Source of the DNA: Pseudoalteromonas sp. T1lg75
Lineage (GTDB): Bacteria; Pseudomonadota; Gammaproteobacteria; Enterobacterales; Alteromonadaceae
Direction: 5' to 3'
NCBI RefSeq assembly: GCF_002964705.1
Contig: NZ_PQCD01000033.1
Location: 590,565-654,564, forward strand
DNA length: 64,000 nt
A model generated the notes under the pieces. That model ran no database searches and was not told the origin of the DNA. It saw nothing but the letters and a program-made list of their open reading frames with translations. The position numbers were made by a program, and so were the translations under genes. This document shows, one piece after another, positions 63,673 through 64,000 of this stretch (positions within the stretch are counted from its first letter, which is position 1; every line of letters begins with the position of its first letter).

Positions 63673-64000
63673 AGCGCTGGGCATGGTGGCGGTTGCTAAA
63701 CCCACCTAGGTGCATTGACCAATGGCGCAGTTCGCCAATATTGCCCGGCGCCTTATCGATTATACGAAGCTTCCAGGCCCCGTAGGCGCTTTCGCCGTTA
63801 AAGGTCTCTATTTGGTAGTGCTGATTAATGTCATTACCCGAACCACCATCGCGGTTATGCAGGGTATGTACGTTGCCACTGGGTGATACCAGTTGGATGG
63901 AAAGATCGCTGCGCCAGCTATGGCGAACGGTCAGCTCCACTTCTAAAGAGAAGGTGCTTAGATGATGCGGCACAAAAATCTCGCTCTCTTGAGCGGTGGC
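63633..64000. repeat. direct repeat, copy 2, truncated by the window end
   Basis: Nearly identical to 58211-58578 (364 of 368 bases match). The left junction falls within the conserved aaattgatgaga near the end of the HD-GYP coding sequence, which suggests homologous recombination between paralogues at that point. Confidence 0.97.
63662..64000 (-). CDS. second P-domain protein, C-terminal part (runs off the window)
   Basis: The last 113 codons of a gene nearly identical to the P-domain protein at 58240-59241. Only two residues differ in the visible part (Gln to His in the ELRHWSMHLGG block and Thr to Ala in SAYGAWKLR). The frame is open to the window edge, so the start lies outside; the Met at 63973 is internal. 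Two adjacent copies point to a recent duplication of this secreted protein. Confidence 0.85.
   Translation of the reverse strand, partial: ATAQESEIFVPHHLSTFSLEVELTVRHSWRSDLSIQLVSPSGNVHTLHNRDGGSGNDINQHYQIETFNGESAYGAWKLRIIDKAPGNIGELRHWSMHLGGFSNRHHAQRSLR

Overview
The window looks like chromosomal DNA of a marine-type gammaproteobacterium, most likely an Alteromonadales relative (Shewanella, Pseudoalteromonas or Alteromonas-like). This is inferred from conserved gene order (yoaA-tsaB-...-fadD-rnd; minCDE opposite ycgL-transglycosylase-ycgN; xni next to ppnN), a His-rich hisL leader before an eight-gene his operon with fused hisB and hisIE, and a DUF3450-TtpC-ExbB-ExbD-TonB-TPR energy-transduction operon. 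Most of it is ordinary core genome with short intergenic gaps. I saw no tRNA, rRNA, CRISPR array, prophage or intact insertion sequence.

Layout. 0.2-6 kb (minus): an HDOD-like protein, a DUF3192 protein, xni, ppnN and a diguanylate cyclase. 6.3-13.2 kb: M61 peptidase, GT25 glycosyltransferase, fasciclin protein, a TDT transporter divergent from a LysR regulator, a methyltransferase and a lipoprotein. 13.4-20.7 kb (minus): hisL-attenuator-hisGDCBHAFI. 20.8-32.9 kb: two small proteins, a lipoprotein, the yoaA and tsaB genes, a PTS-EIIC/EAL fusion, alkaline phosphatase, an alpha/beta hydrolase, fadD, a frameshifted rnd and a cold-shock/DUF1294 fusion. 32.9-38.8 kb: PagL-like protein, an esterase-like protein without its nucleophile serine, minCDE, ycgL, an MltB-family transglycosylase and ycgN. 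38.8-42.6 kb: a small exported protein, a FucP-type sugar transporter flanked by LacI-type palindromes, an exported coiled-coil protein and a DUF3592 protein.

42.9-52.7 kb is the most interesting block. The TonB2/TtpC-type operon is followed by a beta-helix-like lipoprotein and a 907-residue TonB-dependent receptor. The promoter before the lipoprotein carries TGTCA elements in exact 11-nt phase, followed 9 nt later by a -10 hexamer, which is the geometry of a PhoB-activated promoter. I read this as a candidate phosphate-starvation outer-membrane uptake system, with its energising machinery directly upstream.

52.9-64 kb: asd, a periplasmic solute-binding protein, a 1057-residue receptor with an SBP domain apparently inserted in a Cache domain and an HD-GYP output, a secreted P-domain protein and a large multidomain subtilase. 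At the right edge the 3' end of the HD-GYP gene and the P-domain gene recur as a nearly identical direct duplication (4 mismatches in 368 bp). It is joined to a decayed fragment of a different HD-GYP paralogue, so this end of the window is a recombination-active mosaic. The window ends inside the second P-domain copy.
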